The translations under genes and the position numbers were made by a program. From Planctomycetota bacterium (lineage in GTDB: Bacteria > Planctomycetota > UBA1135 > UBA2386): a stretch of 64,000 nt of DNA. This document shows positions 44,311-53,279 of this stretch, one piece after another; the first letter of the stretch is position 1; the number at the start of each line of letters is the position of its first letter. Location of the stretch: contig JAEUHR010000028.1 of the NCBI GenBank assembly GCA_016794425.1, positions 203,163-267,162 of the forward strand. Direction: 5' to 3'. Under the pieces are notes generated by a model. It had not been told where the DNA came from. It saw only the letters and a list, made by a program, of their open reading frames with translations, and ran no database searches.

Positions 44311-46335
44311 ATGTCCGCGTCGTTCGCTCGTAACCTTCGGTCCCGCGACCGCCGGTTGTCCTCCCTGCTCGTTGCCGCTTCGTTGTCGGCGTCGTTCGTA
44401 CCGGCCCAGTGCCCACAAGGCGTCGATGCGGGGCTCGTGCAATGGAACAACGGTGTGTTCGGCACCAGCCAGCCCGCGCACGACGAGGGCCTCAGCCCCG
44501 TCGCGATCTCGCTGACCGCCGGCATCGGTGGCTTCTTCTTCCCGATGCCGAACCCCAGTGGCATCGGCTCGATCTTCCTCGACGAGATGTGGATCAACAG
44601 CAACGGCGAGATCTACCTGACCGATTCCACCGCCAGCCTCACGCAGCCCGTCGGTGGCTCGTCGTTCGGCACCAACACGCTGAACGAGCTGAGCGGTCGC
44701 GTGGCGGGCGGCTCGCCGCGCATCGTCGTGCTGGGCGGTGACCAGCGGGCCTCCCAGGTCGCGTGCAACATCTATCAGGTCACCTACGAGACACCAGGCA
44801 CCGGCGGACCGGCGGGACAGGCCACCGTCACCTGGACCGACCTGGCGCGATCGGGCAACACCACCGACAACTTCCGCTTCTCGTGCACCCTGTTCGCCAA
44901 CGGTGCCGTCGACTTCTCCTACAATGCTTCGGTCCTGCCGCCGCAGGCGGGGCGCTGGGTCGGCATCTCGGCGGGCAACCTGGTCGTGCCGACGGCCGGC
45001 AATCTGAGCGCCGCTGCCACCTCCCTCACGGCGGCGCTCTACGAGACCTTCACGAACGGGAACCCGTTCGATCTGTCGGGGCAGACGCTGCGCATCGTGC
45101 CGTCCGGGACGGGCTACACCGTGCTGCCGACGGTCCCCTACACGCCGGTCGACTGCGCCTACCACTGCCCGTACGGCGAGGGTTGTTACTCGTACGGCAA
45201 CAACACGCTCTACCAGGTCTTCGCCGACTCGGCGACTGCCAGTGCCGCGCTGCAGACGACGCGCATGACCTACACGTTCGACGAGGTCTACCCGCTCGAC
45301 GGCTACACGGCCGTCTACCCGAGTGCTGGCGGCACGCCGTTCGTCGATCCGACGCGGGTCGGCAGCACCGCGGTGGCATTGTCGTTCGTCGATGCGAACG
45401 GCGCGCCGGACCTCGATGACGGTCGCACCACGATTGCTGCTGTCGCGCCGATTCCCGGGCCGGCGAACACCACGTCGACGGTGTGGACCGTCTCGGTGAA
45501 CGGCATCCTGACCGCGGGGGCGCTGCCGAACAACGGCAGCGACTTCGCGCCCACGGCGGCCGACATCGTGAATGCGACCACGGCGCCCGATCTCGGCTTC
45601 TACACCTGGCACGACTTCCTGCTGAACGACACGACGCCGAACGGCGCCATCTACCGCGAAGCCATCCCCGGCTGGCTCTACGTGACGTGGTACGCGGTCG
45701 AGGCCTACCCGACTGGCATCGTCAACCCGAGCACGTTCCAGTACCAGGTCGACCTGACCACCGGGGACGTGACGGTCGTCTGGCAGAACCTCGAGGCCGT
45801 CGGCACCGGCGACTGGCTGGTTGGCTGCACGCTGGCAGGGCCCGGCGCCACGCCCGGCGCGGTGGTGCTCGACAACACGTTCCCGCCCACCGAGCTGCGC
45901 AGCAACGTGCTGCCGCTGACGCTGTCGGCGGCGCCGCGCCCGGTCCAGGTCGGCACGAACCTCACGTTCGACTACACGATCACGAACGTGCCCGAGATCC
46001 TCCCGGGCGCCGGGACCTACGTCACTGCGCTCGTGCTGGGGCTCACGCAGATCGGGGGCGGTGGCTTCGACCTCGGTTCGATCGGTGCCCCGGCGTGCAT
46101 GCTGCACACCATGCCCGACCTGATCACGAGCACGCTGATCACCGTGGGGACGGAACCCTTCACGACCGTCACGCCGGTGCCGATCAGCTTCACGAACCTG
46201 CCGATCCCGCCGTACGACTTCTATGCCCAGGCGGTGGCGCTGGTCGTGCCGACCCCGTACTACCTGCCGCAATTCGGCAACACGGCGGGGCTGCTGACCA
46301 GCAACGGGGTGAAGAGCCACGTCGAGCTGCAGTGA
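44311..46335 (+). CDS. Large secreted beta-rich protein of unknown function
   Basis: 674 residues with a signal peptide (SSLLVAASLSASFVPAQ). The mature protein is rich in threonine, glycine and aromatic residues with few lysines. Two sections of about 150 residues look alike and resemble NIDO-type folds: one with IFLDEMWINSNGEIYLTD, IYQVTYETPG and FSCTLFANGAVDFSYN (about 90-225), the other with FYTWHDFLLNDTTPNGAIYRE, VTWYAVEAYPTG and YQVDLTTGDVTVVWQN (about 430-510). A cysteine-rich CAYHCPYGEGCYSYG run lies near residue 280. It ends in beta strands without a membrane anchor or sorting signal that I recognise. Probably a surface or extracellular protein. Confidence 0.75.
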   Translation: MSASFARNLRSRDRRLSSLLVAASLSASFVPAQCPQGVDAGLVQWNNGVFGTSQPAHDEGLSPVAISLTAGIGGFFFPMPNPSGIGSIFLDEMWINSNGEIYLTDSTASLTQPVGGSSFGTNTLNELSGRVAGGSPRIVVLGGDQRASQVACNIYQVTYETPGTGGPAGQATVTWTDLARSGNTTDNFRFSCTLFANGAVDFSYNASVLPPQAGRWVGISAGNLVVPTAGNLSAAATSLTAALYETFTNGNPFDLSGQTLRIVPSGTGYTVLPTVPYTPVDCAYHCPYGEGCYSYGNNTLYQVFADSATASAALQTTRMTYTFDEVYPLDGYTAVYPSAGGTPFVDPTRVGSTAVALSFVDANGAPDLDDGRTTIAAVAPIPGPANTTSTVWTVSVNGILTAGALPNNGSDFAPTAADIVNATTAPDLGFYTWHDFLLNDTTPNGAIYREAIPGWLYVTWYAVEAYPTGIVNPSTFQYQVDLTTGDVTVVWQNLEAVGTGDWLVGCTLAGPGATPGAVVLDNTFPPTELRSNVLPLTLSAAPRPVQVGTNLTFDYTITNVPEILPGAGTYVTALVLGLTQIGGGGFDLGSIGAPACMLHTMPDLITSTLITVGTEPFTTVTPVPISFTNLPIPPYDFYAQAVALVVPTPYYLPQFGNTAGLLTSNGVKSHVELQ

Positions 46336-46409
46336 AGCAGCGCCGCGTGCCGGACGGACTTCGCGCCGGCGCTGCCACACCGCGCGCCGCATCCGGATGA
46401 CCAGGGGCG

Positions 46410-47228
46410 ATGCTGCTGAAGATCCTGTTCTGGGCGTTCGTCGCGGTCGACGTGTGCGGCATCGGCCTGTTCTTCCTGCTCGGCCTGGCCGCTGCCGGGT
46501 CGACCAAGGACTCGCCACTGGCGGTGCTGGGGGTGATGGTCGTGCTGCCCGGGACGTTGCTGGTCGGCGCGATCTGGCTCTGGCAGCGCGCCGACTCGAC
46601 GCTGCTGCGGGTCCTGGCCTACCTGCTGGTCAGCGCGCCGATCATGACGCTCGTGATCGGCCGCCTCGTCGCCGAGATCTGGGTGCGTGCCAACCCGAAC
46701 GCGGTCTGGGGCGAGACGGAACTGACGCGCGCGCTGCAGGAGCTGGAGACCGATCCGAGCCGCCTGCAGACGCTGCGCGAGCTGCTCGCCGCCGGCGCCG
46801 ATCCGAACGAGGCCGGCAACGACCTGCCGCTGGTGCTCGCCATCCGTCTCGTGCGCCAGGTCGGTGACGAACCGCTGCGGCTGCTGCTCGACGCCGGCGC
46901 GGATCCGAACCAGGCCACCGAGTTCGGTCGGCCAGCGTTCTTCGCCGCCTGTGGCTCGGCGGACGACGTCGCGGTGATGCGTCTGCTGCTCGAGCGCGGC
47001 GCCGATCCGAAGCGCGTCGAGCGCGACGGGCGCAGCGCCGTGTGGACGGCGGTCAACACGCGGAACTGGGCGGTCGCGCGCCTGCTGGTCGACCGCGGCG
47101 CCGGCGTGCACGGCATCTCGCCGATGGGGCTGCCGCTGGTGGCCGTGCTCGAGGGCGAACAGCGCGAGCTCGGCGGCGGCGGCGGGCTCGCCGAACTGCT
47201 CGCCGCGGTGCGCGCGCGTTCGAAGTGA
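46410..47228 (+). CDS. Membrane protein with ankyrin repeats
   Basis: 272 residues. Three hydrophobic segments at the N-terminus (about 4-28, 38-58 and 68-88) are followed by ankyrin repeats from about 105 to 260. Recognisable repeat hallmarks are LRELLAAGADPNEAGNDLPLVLAI, LRLLLDAGADPNQATEFGRPAFFAA, MRLLLERGADPKRVERDGRSAVWTAV and ARLLVDRGAGVHGISPMGLPLV. Ankyrin repeats bind proteins; here they are probably cytoplasmic and tethered to the membrane. It ends 22 bases before a convergent gene. Function is unknown. Confidence 0.85.
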   Translation: MLLKILFWAFVAVDVCGIGLFFLLGLAAAGSTKDSPLAVLGVMVVLPGTLLVGAIWLWQRADSTLLRVLAYLLVSAPIMTLVIGRLVAEIWVRANPNAVWGETELTRALQELETDPSRLQTLRELLAAGADPNEAGNDLPLVLAIRLVRQVGDEPLRLLLDAGADPNQATEFGRPAFFAACGSADDVAVMRLLLERGADPKRVERDGRSAVWTAVNTRNWAVARLLVDRGAGVHGISPMGLPLVAVLEGEQRELGGGGGLAELLAAVRARSK

Positions 47229-47250
47229 GCCGCGCGCTGCCGCGCCCGAC

Positions 47251-48309
47251 TCAGCGCACGACGCCGCCCGCGACCGGGCCGGCCTGCAGCGGCAGCGAGT
47301 AGCCGCTGAGGCCCTGCAGCCACAGCGTGCGGTCCACCAGCGCGGTCGAAGCCGGCAGCGTCCAGGTGCGCGCCGCGTCGCCCTGGGCGCCGGCCAGCAG
47401 CAGGTCGGCCACGAACAGGCCGCCGAAATCGAGCTGCACGTCCTGTTCGATCCAGGCCACCGGCGTGGTCGTGAGGCCGGTGCTGGCAAGCACCGCGACC
47501 AGGTGGAACGGTGCGGTGGCGAACGCGAACGTGACCGGCGCACCGGTCTGCAGCGGCTGCGCCTGGCTGGTGCCGAGCACGAGGCCGTTCGGCGTCGACG
47601 GGCAGGCAGGCGTCACCGTGCTGCGGAAGGTGCGGGCGTCGGCGATCTGCAGCGCGCAGTCGAACGCGGTGCCGGTGGCACTCGCGTCCACCAGCCACAG
47701 CGTGCTGGCCGCGTCGCCGACCACGGCCGCGGCGCCGTCCGCGCCCGCGAACAACCCGCTGCCGCTCACGTGCAGCGTGCTGCCGGTCATGCGGATCGCC
47801 GATCCGGCGCCGGCACCACGGACCTCCGAGTCGATCATCGTCGCCTGCGAGTTCTGCAGGCCCAACGCCGGCAGCACGATCGGGAACGGAGTCGCCTGCA
47901 GGGTGCACTGCCGCAGATGGCAGATGCAATCGGTCAGCAGCAGGCCGTTGCTGGCGTTCGTGGTGCACTGCTCGAGCGTCAGCCGCACGTTGTTGCCGTT
48001 CAGGCTGCGCAGGTCGATGCCGACCAGGTGCACGGTGCGCGGCGTGTCGGTCGCGACCACGAGGTTGCCGAAGCCGCCGGCCGTGTTGACGCTGCCGGGA
48101 ACCAGCGCCCGCACGGTCAGCGACTTGTTGACGAGGATGATCGACTGGTAGGCGCCGGGCTCGACCAGGATCACGTCGCCGTCGCTGGCGAGCGCGATCG
48201 CGTCGCCGATCTGGGGCAGGCCGTTCGGGCCGACCAGGAACGTGGTCTGGGCGGGCAGCACGGACAGCGTGCCGAGGGTGCAGAGGACGAGCGGGAGCAG
48301 GGCTTGCAT
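47251..48309 (-). CDS. Secreted parallel beta-helix-like protein
   Basis: 352 residues with a signal peptide (LLPLVLCTLGTLSVLPAQ). The sequence shows short repeated turns of about 20-25 residues, ending in valine or leucine with asparagine or glycine at corners (IGDAIALASDGDVILVEPGAYQS, SLTVRALVPGSV, VVATDTPRTVHLVGIDLRSLNGNNVRL, IRMTGSTLHVSGSGLF), typical of right-handed beta-helices such as pectate-lyase or DUF1565 proteins. No catalytic residues are evident. The last 110 residues form a separate domain with strands, ending in LWLQGLSGYSLPLQ, like the C-termini of other secreted proteins of this lineage (by eye). The start ATG at 48309 is preferred; an in-frame ATG at 48327 is possible. Confidence 0.75.
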   Translation of the reverse strand: MQALLPLVLCTLGTLSVLPAQTTFLVGPNGLPQIGDAIALASDGDVILVEPGAYQSIILVNKSLTVRALVPGSVNTAGGFGNLVVATDTPRTVHLVGIDLRSLNGNNVRLTLEQCTTNASNGLLLTDCICHLRQCTLQATPFPIVLPALGLQNSQATMIDSEVRGAGAGSAIRMTGSTLHVSGSGLFAGADGAAAVVGDAASTLWLVDASATGTAFDCALQIADARTFRSTVTPACPSTPNGLVLGTSQAQPLQTGAPVTFAFATAPFHLVAVLASTGLTTTPVAWIEQDVQLDFGGLFVADLLLAGAQGDAARTWTLPASTALVDRTLWLQGLSGYSLPLQAGPVAGGVVR

Positions 48310-48405
48310 CGTGGGTGGGGCCGGCATCGAGCCACCATGGACGACTGCCGGTCGCGGCTACTAGCCCGGGTCGAATGCGTCGGTAACCGCGCCGCGCGAA
48401 GTCGC

Positions 48406-49950
48406 TCAGTCGGTGAACTCGTACAGCCGGAAGCCGGGCTCGAGCGTCGCGTGCCGTGGCGGCGACGGGACGTCGCGCGACTGCACCGCGACGCCGCGCT
48501 GCGCCAGCGCGCCGAACGTCTGCCAGACCTGCACCGCGGTCTCGCCGGCCGGTCGCCCGGGCGCCGCGTCGGCGAAGCCGATCACGGCGAAGCGCGCGCC
48601 GAACCGTTCGCGGATCGTGCGCGCGGCCTCGGGGTCGGCCGCCGATTTGATGCGCCACCAGGCCGCGAACGCGTCCGGTGCCGCGCGCAGCATCAGGACC
48701 GGATCGGTGATGCCGGTGAAGCGCAGCGGCACGTCGCGCGTGAACCAGGTCAGCGGCGAACTGACGCCCCAGTCGGTCACGAACACGACGTCGCCGGGCC
48801 GCGCGCGCTGGCGCAGGTCGTCGCCGACGTCGGCCAGCGCGACCAGCCGGTTGGCGTCGAGGCTCGGCTGCGCGTGGTGGTGGGCGAGGCCCAGCAGACC
48901 GATCGCGACCGCGGCCGCCGCGAGTTCGCCGCGCCAGGTGCCGCCGAGCCGCGTCGCAGCGAGCTGCACCAGCACCGCGAGCGTCAGGCAAGGCGCTGCC
49001 AGTTCGACCAGGCGGGCGCCGAAGACGGTGCCGATCGCCAGCAGCACCGCCGGCAGCACGAGCCGCCAGTCGGCGCGGCGTCGCCACGCGGTCGCCAAGG
49101 ACAGGCCCGCCGCCAGCAGCAGCGGCCACGAGTGGGCCAGCAGCAGGTCGAACGGCGGCGCCGCGAACTCGGTCGGGTGCAGCGGCAGCGCGCCGGTCGC
49201 GCTGGCCCACGGCAGGAACACGTTCAGCGTCCACAGCAGCTCGAGGCAGCCGAGCGGGTTCGGCCGCGCCAGCAGTCCCAGCAGCACGCCGGCGCCGATC
49301 GGCAGCAGCGTGCGGAAGCCGCAGCGGCCGGTGTCGAGGCGGCGGCCGGCACCGACCACGACCGCCAGCGCGAGCGGCAGCACCGGCGCGCCGTGCGACC
49401 ACGTGAACACCAGCGCCGCGCCCGCGAGCCACGCCTGGTCGTTCCGCTTCGGTCGGGCGTCGCAGCGCGCGAGGCGCGCCAGCAGCACCAGCAGCGGCAG
49501 GATCGCCAGCAGCATGTCGCGCAGCGCGGCGGCGCGGAACAGCGCCGACGCCGACAGGCCGAACGCCAGCAGCACCGGCGTCGCGAGCAGCCGCGGGCCG
49601 ACGAGCCAGCGCGCGCACGCCAGCAGCACCGCGAGCTTGGCCAGCGCGAAACCGAGCACCAGCGGCGGCACGTGTTCGAGGCCGAGGTCGCGGCCGCCGT
49701 ACGCGGCCAGCACGAGGCTGAACAGCCATTGCCGGTCGGCATGGTCGACCGCGAGCTGCGTGAACGCGGCCTGCGGCACGGCGGCCGGCAGACCCTGCTC
49801 GGCGATCGTGCGCGCGACGTGCAGGTTCCAGAACACGTCCCAGCCGACCGGGAACGAGCCCGGCGGCAGCAGGTCGCGGAACAGCCAAACGGTGGTCGCC
49901 AGCGCCGCGAGCGTGCCGAGCAGGAGGCGGAGGCGCGGCGCCGTGCGCAT
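48406..49950 (-). CDS. Polytopic membrane protein, GT-C-like
   Basis: 514 residues with about nine or ten hydrophobic segments over residues 8-375 and a soluble C-terminal part of about 130 residues. The N-terminal loop (FPVGWDVFWNLHVARTIAEQGLP near residue 32) has an aspartate and aromatic pattern seen in GT-C transferases. The C-terminal part reads like a small alpha/beta domain (VVFVTDWGVSSPLTWFTRDVPLRFTG, FAVIGFAD). I cannot name a family with certainty. It starts 96 bases from the divergent lipid operon. Start ATG at 49950 follows a basic run and precedes a membrane segment. Confidence 0.65.
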   Translation of the reverse strand: MRTAPRLRLLLGTLAALATTVWLFRDLLPPGSFPVGWDVFWNLHVARTIAEQGLPAAVPQAAFTQLAVDHADRQWLFSLVLAAYGGRDLGLEHVPPLVLGFALAKLAVLLACARWLVGPRLLATPVLLAFGLSASALFRAAALRDMLLAILPLLVLLARLARCDARPKRNDQAWLAGAALVFTWSHGAPVLPLALAVVVGAGRRLDTGRCGFRTLLPIGAGVLLGLLARPNPLGCLELLWTLNVFLPWASATGALPLHPTEFAAPPFDLLLAHSWPLLLAAGLSLATAWRRRADWRLVLPAVLLAIGTVFGARLVELAAPCLTLAVLVQLAATRLGGTWRGELAAAAVAIGLLGLAHHHAQPSLDANRLVALADVGDDLRQRARPGDVVFVTDWGVSSPLTWFTRDVPLRFTGITDPVLMLRAAPDAFAAWWRIKSAADPEAARTIRERFGARFAVIGFADAAPGRPAGETAVQVWQTFGALAQRGVAVQSRDVPSPPRHATLEPGFRLYEFTD

Positions 49951-50046
49951 GCCGCGCACAGTAGTGCCGTGCGCGGCGCGAATCACCGCATCGGCGCCGG
50001 GCGGCGACCTTGCATCGACCGCCGCTTCCTCTACCGTCGCCGGCCT

Positions 50047-50829
50047 GTGCTGCGCCCGGATCCCGCTCCGACCGAACCCGAATCGCTGCGCGATCGCGCG
50101 GTGCTGGTGACCGGTTCGACGCGCGGCATCGGCTGGGCGGTCGCGCGCGAAGTCGCGGCGCGCGGCGCGACCGTCGGCCTGCACGGCCGCGACGCCGAAC
50201 GCACGGCCGCCGCGGCCGCCGCCCTGCGCGACCAGGTGCCCGGTGCGCGCGTCGTCGCCTGCCCGGCCGACCTCGCCGAGCCGGCGCGTGCGACCGAGCT
50301 CGTGCGCGCGTTTGTCGCCGCCGCGGGCCGCATCGACGGGCTGGTCAACAACGCCGGCGGCGGCAAGGCAGTGCCGTTCCGTGGTCTGTCGTTGGACGGC
50401 TGGCGCGCGACGTTCGCGCTGAACCTCGAAGCGGCGATGCTCGCCGCGCAGGCGGCCTACGTCGCGATGCGCACGCAGCGCAGCGGCGCGATCGTCAACG
50501 TCGCGTCGGTCGCCGCGCACGGTCCCGGGCGCTGGATGGGGGCCGACTACGCGGCCAGCAAGGCCGGCCTGGTCAGCATGACGCAGAGCCTCGCGCTCGA
50601 GGCGGGCCGGCTCGGCATCCGCGTCAACGCGGTGTCGCCGGGCATGATCGAGACCGACATGACGGCGGTGCTGACCGACGAGCAGCGGCAGGCGGTCGGG
50701 GTGCCGCTCGGCCGCTTCGGCCGGCCCGACGAGGTCGCCGGCGCGGTTGCGTTCCTGCTGTCGGACGCGGCCGCCTACGTGACCGGCCAGGTGCTGCACG
50801 TCGACGGCGGTCTGTTCACGAAGGGTTGA
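50047..50829 (+). CDS. fabG: 3-oxoacyl-ACP reductase-like short-chain dehydrogenase
   Basis: 260 residues starting at GTG. A Rossmann fold with TGSTRGIG at 22-29 (cofactor loop), NNAG near 101, Ser154, Tyr168 and Lys172 (YAASK) is typical of classical SDR enzymes, and the C-terminal VTGQVLHVDGG is as in FabG. It should reduce a 3-oxoacyl thioester to the 3-hydroxy form with NADPH. It is the first gene of a four-gene operon; three bases separate it from the synthase gene. It may be a second, pathway-specific FabG and not the housekeeping one. No other fab genes are in the window. Confidence 0.88.
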   Translation: MLRPDPAPTEPESLRDRAVLVTGSTRGIGWAVAREVAARGATVGLHGRDAERTAAAAAALRDQVPGARVVACPADLAEPARATELVRAFVAAAGRIDGLVNNAGGGKAVPFRGLSLDGWRATFALNLEAAMLAAQAAYVAMRTQRSGAIVNVASVAAHGPGRWMGADYAASKAGLVSMTQSLALEAGRLGIRVNAVSPGMIETDMTAVLTDEQRQAVGVPLGRFGRPDEVAGAVAFLLSDAAAYVTGQVLHVDGGLFTKG

Positions 50830-50832
50830 CCG

Positions 50833-52080
50833 ATGGACCAACCACAGCGCGTCGTCGTGACCGGCATCGGCCTCCTGTCGCCGCTCGGCGCCGACGAGGC
50901 GTCGCTGCGCGAACGGCTGTTCGCGGGCCGCAGCGCGATCGGCCCGCTGCGTTCACTCGACGCCTCTGCGTACCGGTCGCGGCACGCCGCCGAAGTCGAT
51001 CCGGCGCTGCTCGCCGCGGCGCTGACCGAAGCGAAGCTGCGGCCCGGCGACCGCACGACCGACATGGCGATGCTGACCGCCGGCGCGGCGCTGGCTCAGG
51101 CGGGCCTGCTGCCGACCGCGCCGGGTTCCGACGGCAAGGACACCGCGGTGCTGTTCGGCACCGGCTCGGGGCCGTCGCACGCGCTGCAGGAGTCGTGGGA
51201 CGCGTGGGTCGCCAACGGCGGGCGCGGCCTGCGGCCGACCACGGTGCCGCGCTGCATGCTGAACGTCGTCAGCTCGGCCGTGTCGATCCGGTTCGGGCTC
51301 GAGGGCTCGAACTACACGCTGGTGTCGGCCTGTTCGTCGTCGACGATCGCGATCGGCGCCGCCTACCGCATGGTCCGCCACGGCTACGCGCGCCGCGTGC
51401 TGTGCGGCGGCAGCGAGTCGATGTTCACGCCGGCGCTCTACGCGAGCTGGGACTGCCTCGGCGTGATGTCGCGCGCGGCCGAAGCCGAACGCGCGTGCCG
51501 GCCGTTCGACCTCGATCGCGACGGCTTCGTGCTCGGCGAGGGCGCCGGCGCGCTGGTGCTCGAATCGCTGGACGAGGCGCGACGGCGCGGCGCCACGATC
51601 CGCGCCGAGGTGCTGGGCTTCGGCGAGTCGTCGGACGGCACGCACATCACGCGACCGAGCGTCGACGGCCAGGCGGCGGCGATGCGCAGCGCGCTGCAGT
51701 CGGCCGGGCTCGGCCCGGCGGCGATCGACTTCGTCAGCGCGCACGGCACCGCGACCAAGGCCAACGACGCCTGCGAGGCCGAGGCGATCCGCCGCGTGTT
51801 CGCGGCCGAAGCCGACCGCGTACCGGTGCTGTCGACGAAGTCCTACTTCGGCCACCTGCTCGGCGCCGCCGGCGTCGTCGAGACGATCGCCGCGATCGCG
51901 TGCCTCGACGCCGGCCGCCTGCACGCGAACCTCAACCTTGATCGGCCCGACCCGGCGTGCGAGATTCGCACCGCTGGCGTCTCTGCGCTGGCGGTGCCGC
52001 TGCGCACCTTCATGAAGAACAGCTTCGGGTTCGGTGGCAGCAACTCGACCCTGATCGTGCGCAAGTACGAGGAACGTTGA
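50833..52080 (+). CDS. fabF: Beta-ketoacyl-ACP synthase II-like
   Basis: 415 residues, the usual length. Catalytic residues are Cys167 in SACSSST, His304 in SAHGTAT and His341 in KSYFGHLLGAAG, with Lys336 just before, so a full Cys-His-His elongating synthase. It condenses malonyl-ACP with an acyl chain in fatty acid or related synthesis. The last codon overlaps a possible TTG start of the acyl carrier protein gene. In operon with the SDR, ACP and an acyltransferase, it probably elongates one special chain carried by the local ACP (inference). Confidence 0.93.
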   Translation: MDQPQRVVVTGIGLLSPLGADEASLRERLFAGRSAIGPLRSLDASAYRSRHAAEVDPALLAAALTEAKLRPGDRTTDMAMLTAGAALAQAGLLPTAPGSDGKDTAVLFGTGSGPSHALQESWDAWVANGGRGLRPTTVPRCMLNVVSSAVSIRFGLEGSNYTLVSACSSSTIAIGAAYRMVRHGYARRVLCGGSESMFTPALYASWDCLGVMSRAAEAERACRPFDLDRDGFVLGEGAGALVLESLDEARRRGATIRAEVLGFGESSDGTHITRPSVDGQAAAMRSALQSAGLGPAAIDFVSAHGTATKANDACEAEAIRRVFAAEADRVPVLSTKSYFGHLLGAAGVVETIAAIACLDAGRLHANLNLDRPDPACEIRTAGVSALAVPLRTFMKNSFGFGGSNSTLIVRKYEER

Positions 52081-52082
52081 GC

Positions 52083-52331
52083 GTGGCGCGCAAGGACATC
52101 GTGCAGCGGTTGCGGGGCATCATCGAACGCACCGGCCGCGACCTGGTCGATCGCACGGCCGTGACCGAGCAGGACACGATCGCGTCGCTCGGCATCGACT
52201 CGCTGGCGATGCTCGACTTCCTCTACGACGTGCAGCAGGAGTTCCGCATCGAGTTCGAGCCGCAGGAGCTCGTCGCGGTGAAGACGCTCGGCGAGCTGGC
52301 GACGTTCGTCGAGCAGCGGCTCGCGGCGTGA
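52083..52331 (+). CDS. Acyl carrier protein
   Basis: 82 residues. GIDSLAML places the phosphopantetheine-accepting serine at residue 40, with the conserved helix II after it and acidic helices around. The start is most likely GTG at 52083, three bases after the fabF stop; a TTG at 52077 overlapping that stop is an alternative that adds two residues. The TGA overlaps the GTG of the acyltransferase. A stand-alone ACP next to dedicated synthase and transferase genes suggests a specialised carrier rather than the general AcpP. Confidence 0.9.
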   Translation: MARKDIVQRLRGIIERTGRDLVDRTAVTEQDTIASLGIDSLAMLDFLYDVQQEFRIEFEPQELVAVKTLGELATFVEQRLAA

Positions 52332-53245
52332 AGCGGATCCGGCACCTCGTCGAGTACGCGCTGGTGCGCGTGCTGCTGCTCGTGGTCGACCTGCTGCCGG
52401 TGCGTGCCTGCATCTTCCTGGCGCACGCGATCGGCGACGTGATCTGGCTGGTGCTGCCGGGCCGCCGCCGCATCGCGGTCGACAACATCCTCGCTGCCGG
52501 CATCACCACGGAGCCGAAGGCGGCGCGGCGGCTCGCGCGCGCCGTGTTCCGCCAGTTCGCGCGCGTCGTCGTCGAGTCGCTGAAATCGGACGCGTGGTTC
52601 CGCAAGCACCCGATGCAGGAATGCGTCGCGTGGCACGTGCCGCCGGAGGTCGACGCGCTGCTGGCCGATCCGCAGGCCGGCGTGATCCTCGCGTCGGGCC
52701 ACCTCGGCAACTGGGAGATCGCGGCGCAGGTGCTGTCGCACAAGAAGCCCGTGGTCGGCATCACGCGGCGCATGAACAACCCGTACGTCGATCGCCTGAT
52801 GCTGTCGCGCAAGCCGCGCCACCGCTTCGAGCTGACGCCCAAACGCGACGCCAACCTGGGCCGGCTGATGGGGGCGCTGCGCGACGGCAAGGTGCTGGCG
52901 ATCATGATCGACCAGAACGCGAAGGAGCGCGGCATGCTGGTCGACTTCTTCGGCCGCCCGGCCTCGAGCCACACCGCGATCGCGCTGCTGCACCTCTTGA
53001 CCAAGGCGCCGCTGGTGTTCGGCTACTGCACCGAGACCGCGCCGATGCGGTTCGAGTTCCGCGCGACCGGCCCGTTCCGCTTCCGCCCGACCGGCGACAA
53101 GGAGCGCGACGTGCGCGCGATCCTCGACTGCCTGAACCGCGAACTCGAAGCCGCGGTGCGCGCGTGCCCCGACGAGTACATGTGGGGCCACCGGCGCTGG
53201 CGCCTGCCCGAGGGCCACGGCGGCGGCACCGCTACGCGCGGTTGA
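52328..53245 (+). CDS. LpxL/HtrB-like lipid acyltransferase
   Basis: 305 residues starting at GTG. An N-terminal membrane segment (about 10-43) is followed by the acyltransferase core with GHLGNWE (His125, Glu130: HxxxxE catalytic pair), then IDQNAKERGMLVDFFGRPASSHT and the C-terminal part WGHRRW. This is the LpxL/LpxM family, which moves an acyl chain from ACP to lipid A or a related glycolipid at the inner membrane. It is the last gene of the operon, overlapping the ACP gene by four bases. It suggests that the chain made by the neighbours ends on a glycolipid. Confidence 0.9.
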   Translation: MKRIRHLVEYALVRVLLLVVDLLPVRACIFLAHAIGDVIWLVLPGRRRIAVDNILAAGITTEPKAARRLARAVFRQFARVVVESLKSDAWFRKHPMQECVAWHVPPEVDALLADPQAGVILASGHLGNWEIAAQVLSHKKPVVGITRRMNNPYVDRLMLSRKPRHRFELTPKRDANLGRLMGALRDGKVLAIMIDQNAKERGMLVDFFGRPASSHTAIALLHLLTKAPLVFGYCTETAPMRFEFRATGPFRFRPTGDKERDVRAILDCLNRELEAAVRACPDEYMWGHRRWRLPEGHGGGTATRG

Positions 53246-53279
53246 CGGCGCCGCGCGCGCCGGCGATCGTGCGGCTGTG

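Noticed and set aside
53246..53279. Manganese riboswitch (yybP-ykoY) upstream of mntP
   Set aside because: Only 34 bases separate mntP from the previous gene, too short for the riboswitch, and its conserved loops are not seen.
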